Assembly (NCBI RefSeq): GCF_003933745.1 | Contig: NZ_RSEB01000002.1 | Coordinates: forward strand, 62,001 to 126,000 | Direction: 5' to 3' | DNA length: 64,000 nucleotides | DNA from: Glycomyces terrestris | Lineage (GTDB): Bacteria; Actinomycetota; Actinomycetes; Mycobacteriales; Micromonosporaceae | In this document: in pieces, positions 63,828-64,000 of the stretch | How the letters are laid out: every line of letters begins with the position of its first letter | How positions within the stretch are numbered: position 1 is the first letter of the stretch | Position numbers and translations under genes: made by a program | The notes under the pieces: generated by a model | Told to the model about the DNA's origin: nothing | What the model saw: only the letters and a program-made list of their open reading frames with translations | Database searches by the model: none

Positions 63828-64000
63828 CAGACTGAGTCCTTTGCTTGAGCGAGGGTGGCGGCGAGGTGATCCCGGAGGACCGCAGCGTCCGATTCGGACG
63901 GGCGTCCGGCCCACGCCCGGTCGCTGAGTGCGTGCGACAGCTGGCCGAGCGCCCAGAAGTCGTCGTCGGTACCGGCGATCAGGCGGTCCGCGAGCGGCGC
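63827..64000 (-). CDS. C-terminal end of an unknown protein (5' end outside window)
   Basis: The minus-strand frame is open from the window edge to a TGA at 63829-63827, giving the last 57 residues of a protein. The visible part has FWALGQLSHALSDRAWAG and LRDHLAATLAQAKDSV, a helical, soluble end. Codon bias is that of real genes here. Its stop overlaps the start of the membrane-anchored gene, so both belong to one operon. No family can be assigned from this tail. Confidence 0.75.
   Translation of the reverse strand, partial: APLADRLIAGTDDDFWALGQLSHALSDRAWAGRPSESDAAVLRDHLAATLAQAKDSV

Overview
The window is about 70 percent GC or higher, almost every codon ends in G or C, and genes are packed on both strands. 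A DapD of the actinobacterial type, a DUF3117 protein, a FolP2-like protein, an htrA-tatB pair and Mrp point to an actinobacterium. My guess is a Glycomycetales or Micromonosporales relative, but no rRNA or species marker is present, so that is inference. I see no insertion sequence, prophage, CRISPR array, tRNA or rRNA. It reads as ordinary chromosome.

Layout. 1-11000: a partial PrsW-like tail, a secreted protein, a YqeB protein, a LysE exporter, two methyltransferases (the second like the isoaspartyl enzymes of FxLD lanthipeptide clusters, but alone), an alpha/beta hydrolase, a CASTOR/POLLUX-like ion channel and an ABC exporter. 11000-23400: a secreted glycerophosphodiesterase behind a PHO-box-like array, a GNAT gene divergent from a peptide-type ABC operon with a palindromic operator between them, two tandem VOC proteins, MscL, an aldo/keto reductase and a LacI regulator with an intracellular glycosidase-like protein. 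23400-31300: amtB behind a GlnR-like region, ffh, an amidohydrolase, tatB and htrA.

31400-41300 resembles the Mycobacterium tuberculosis Rv1201c-Rv1211 neighbourhood as I remember it: dapD, dapE, LOG family, folP2, a DivIVA-like protein and DUF3117. Between folP2 and the DivIVA-like gene lie an M18 aminopeptidase and a tight operon of an FtsK/EccC-like ATPase and a coiled-coil membrane protein. I rate this the best candidate for an undescribed multi-gene machine here. 41500-64000: mrp, a PhzF protein, an AMMECR1 protein, two SDRs, VKOR, an APS kinase fused to a degraded ATP-sulfurylase, ppc, a TrmH-type methyltransferase, arylamine N-acetyltransferase, mfd, an epoxide hydrolase, an ECF41/SigJ sigma factor with its oxidoreductase, and a two-gene membrane unit cut by the window edge.

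A recurring feature is a -10 hexamer with A at position 2 and T at position 6 ending 6-8 bases before an ATG or GTG, with no ribosome binding site. About 18 genes look leaderless by this rule. Phosphate (PHO box), nitrogen (GlnR-like), sugar (LacI) and possibly metal (palindrome) control can each be proposed from sites visible in the DNA.
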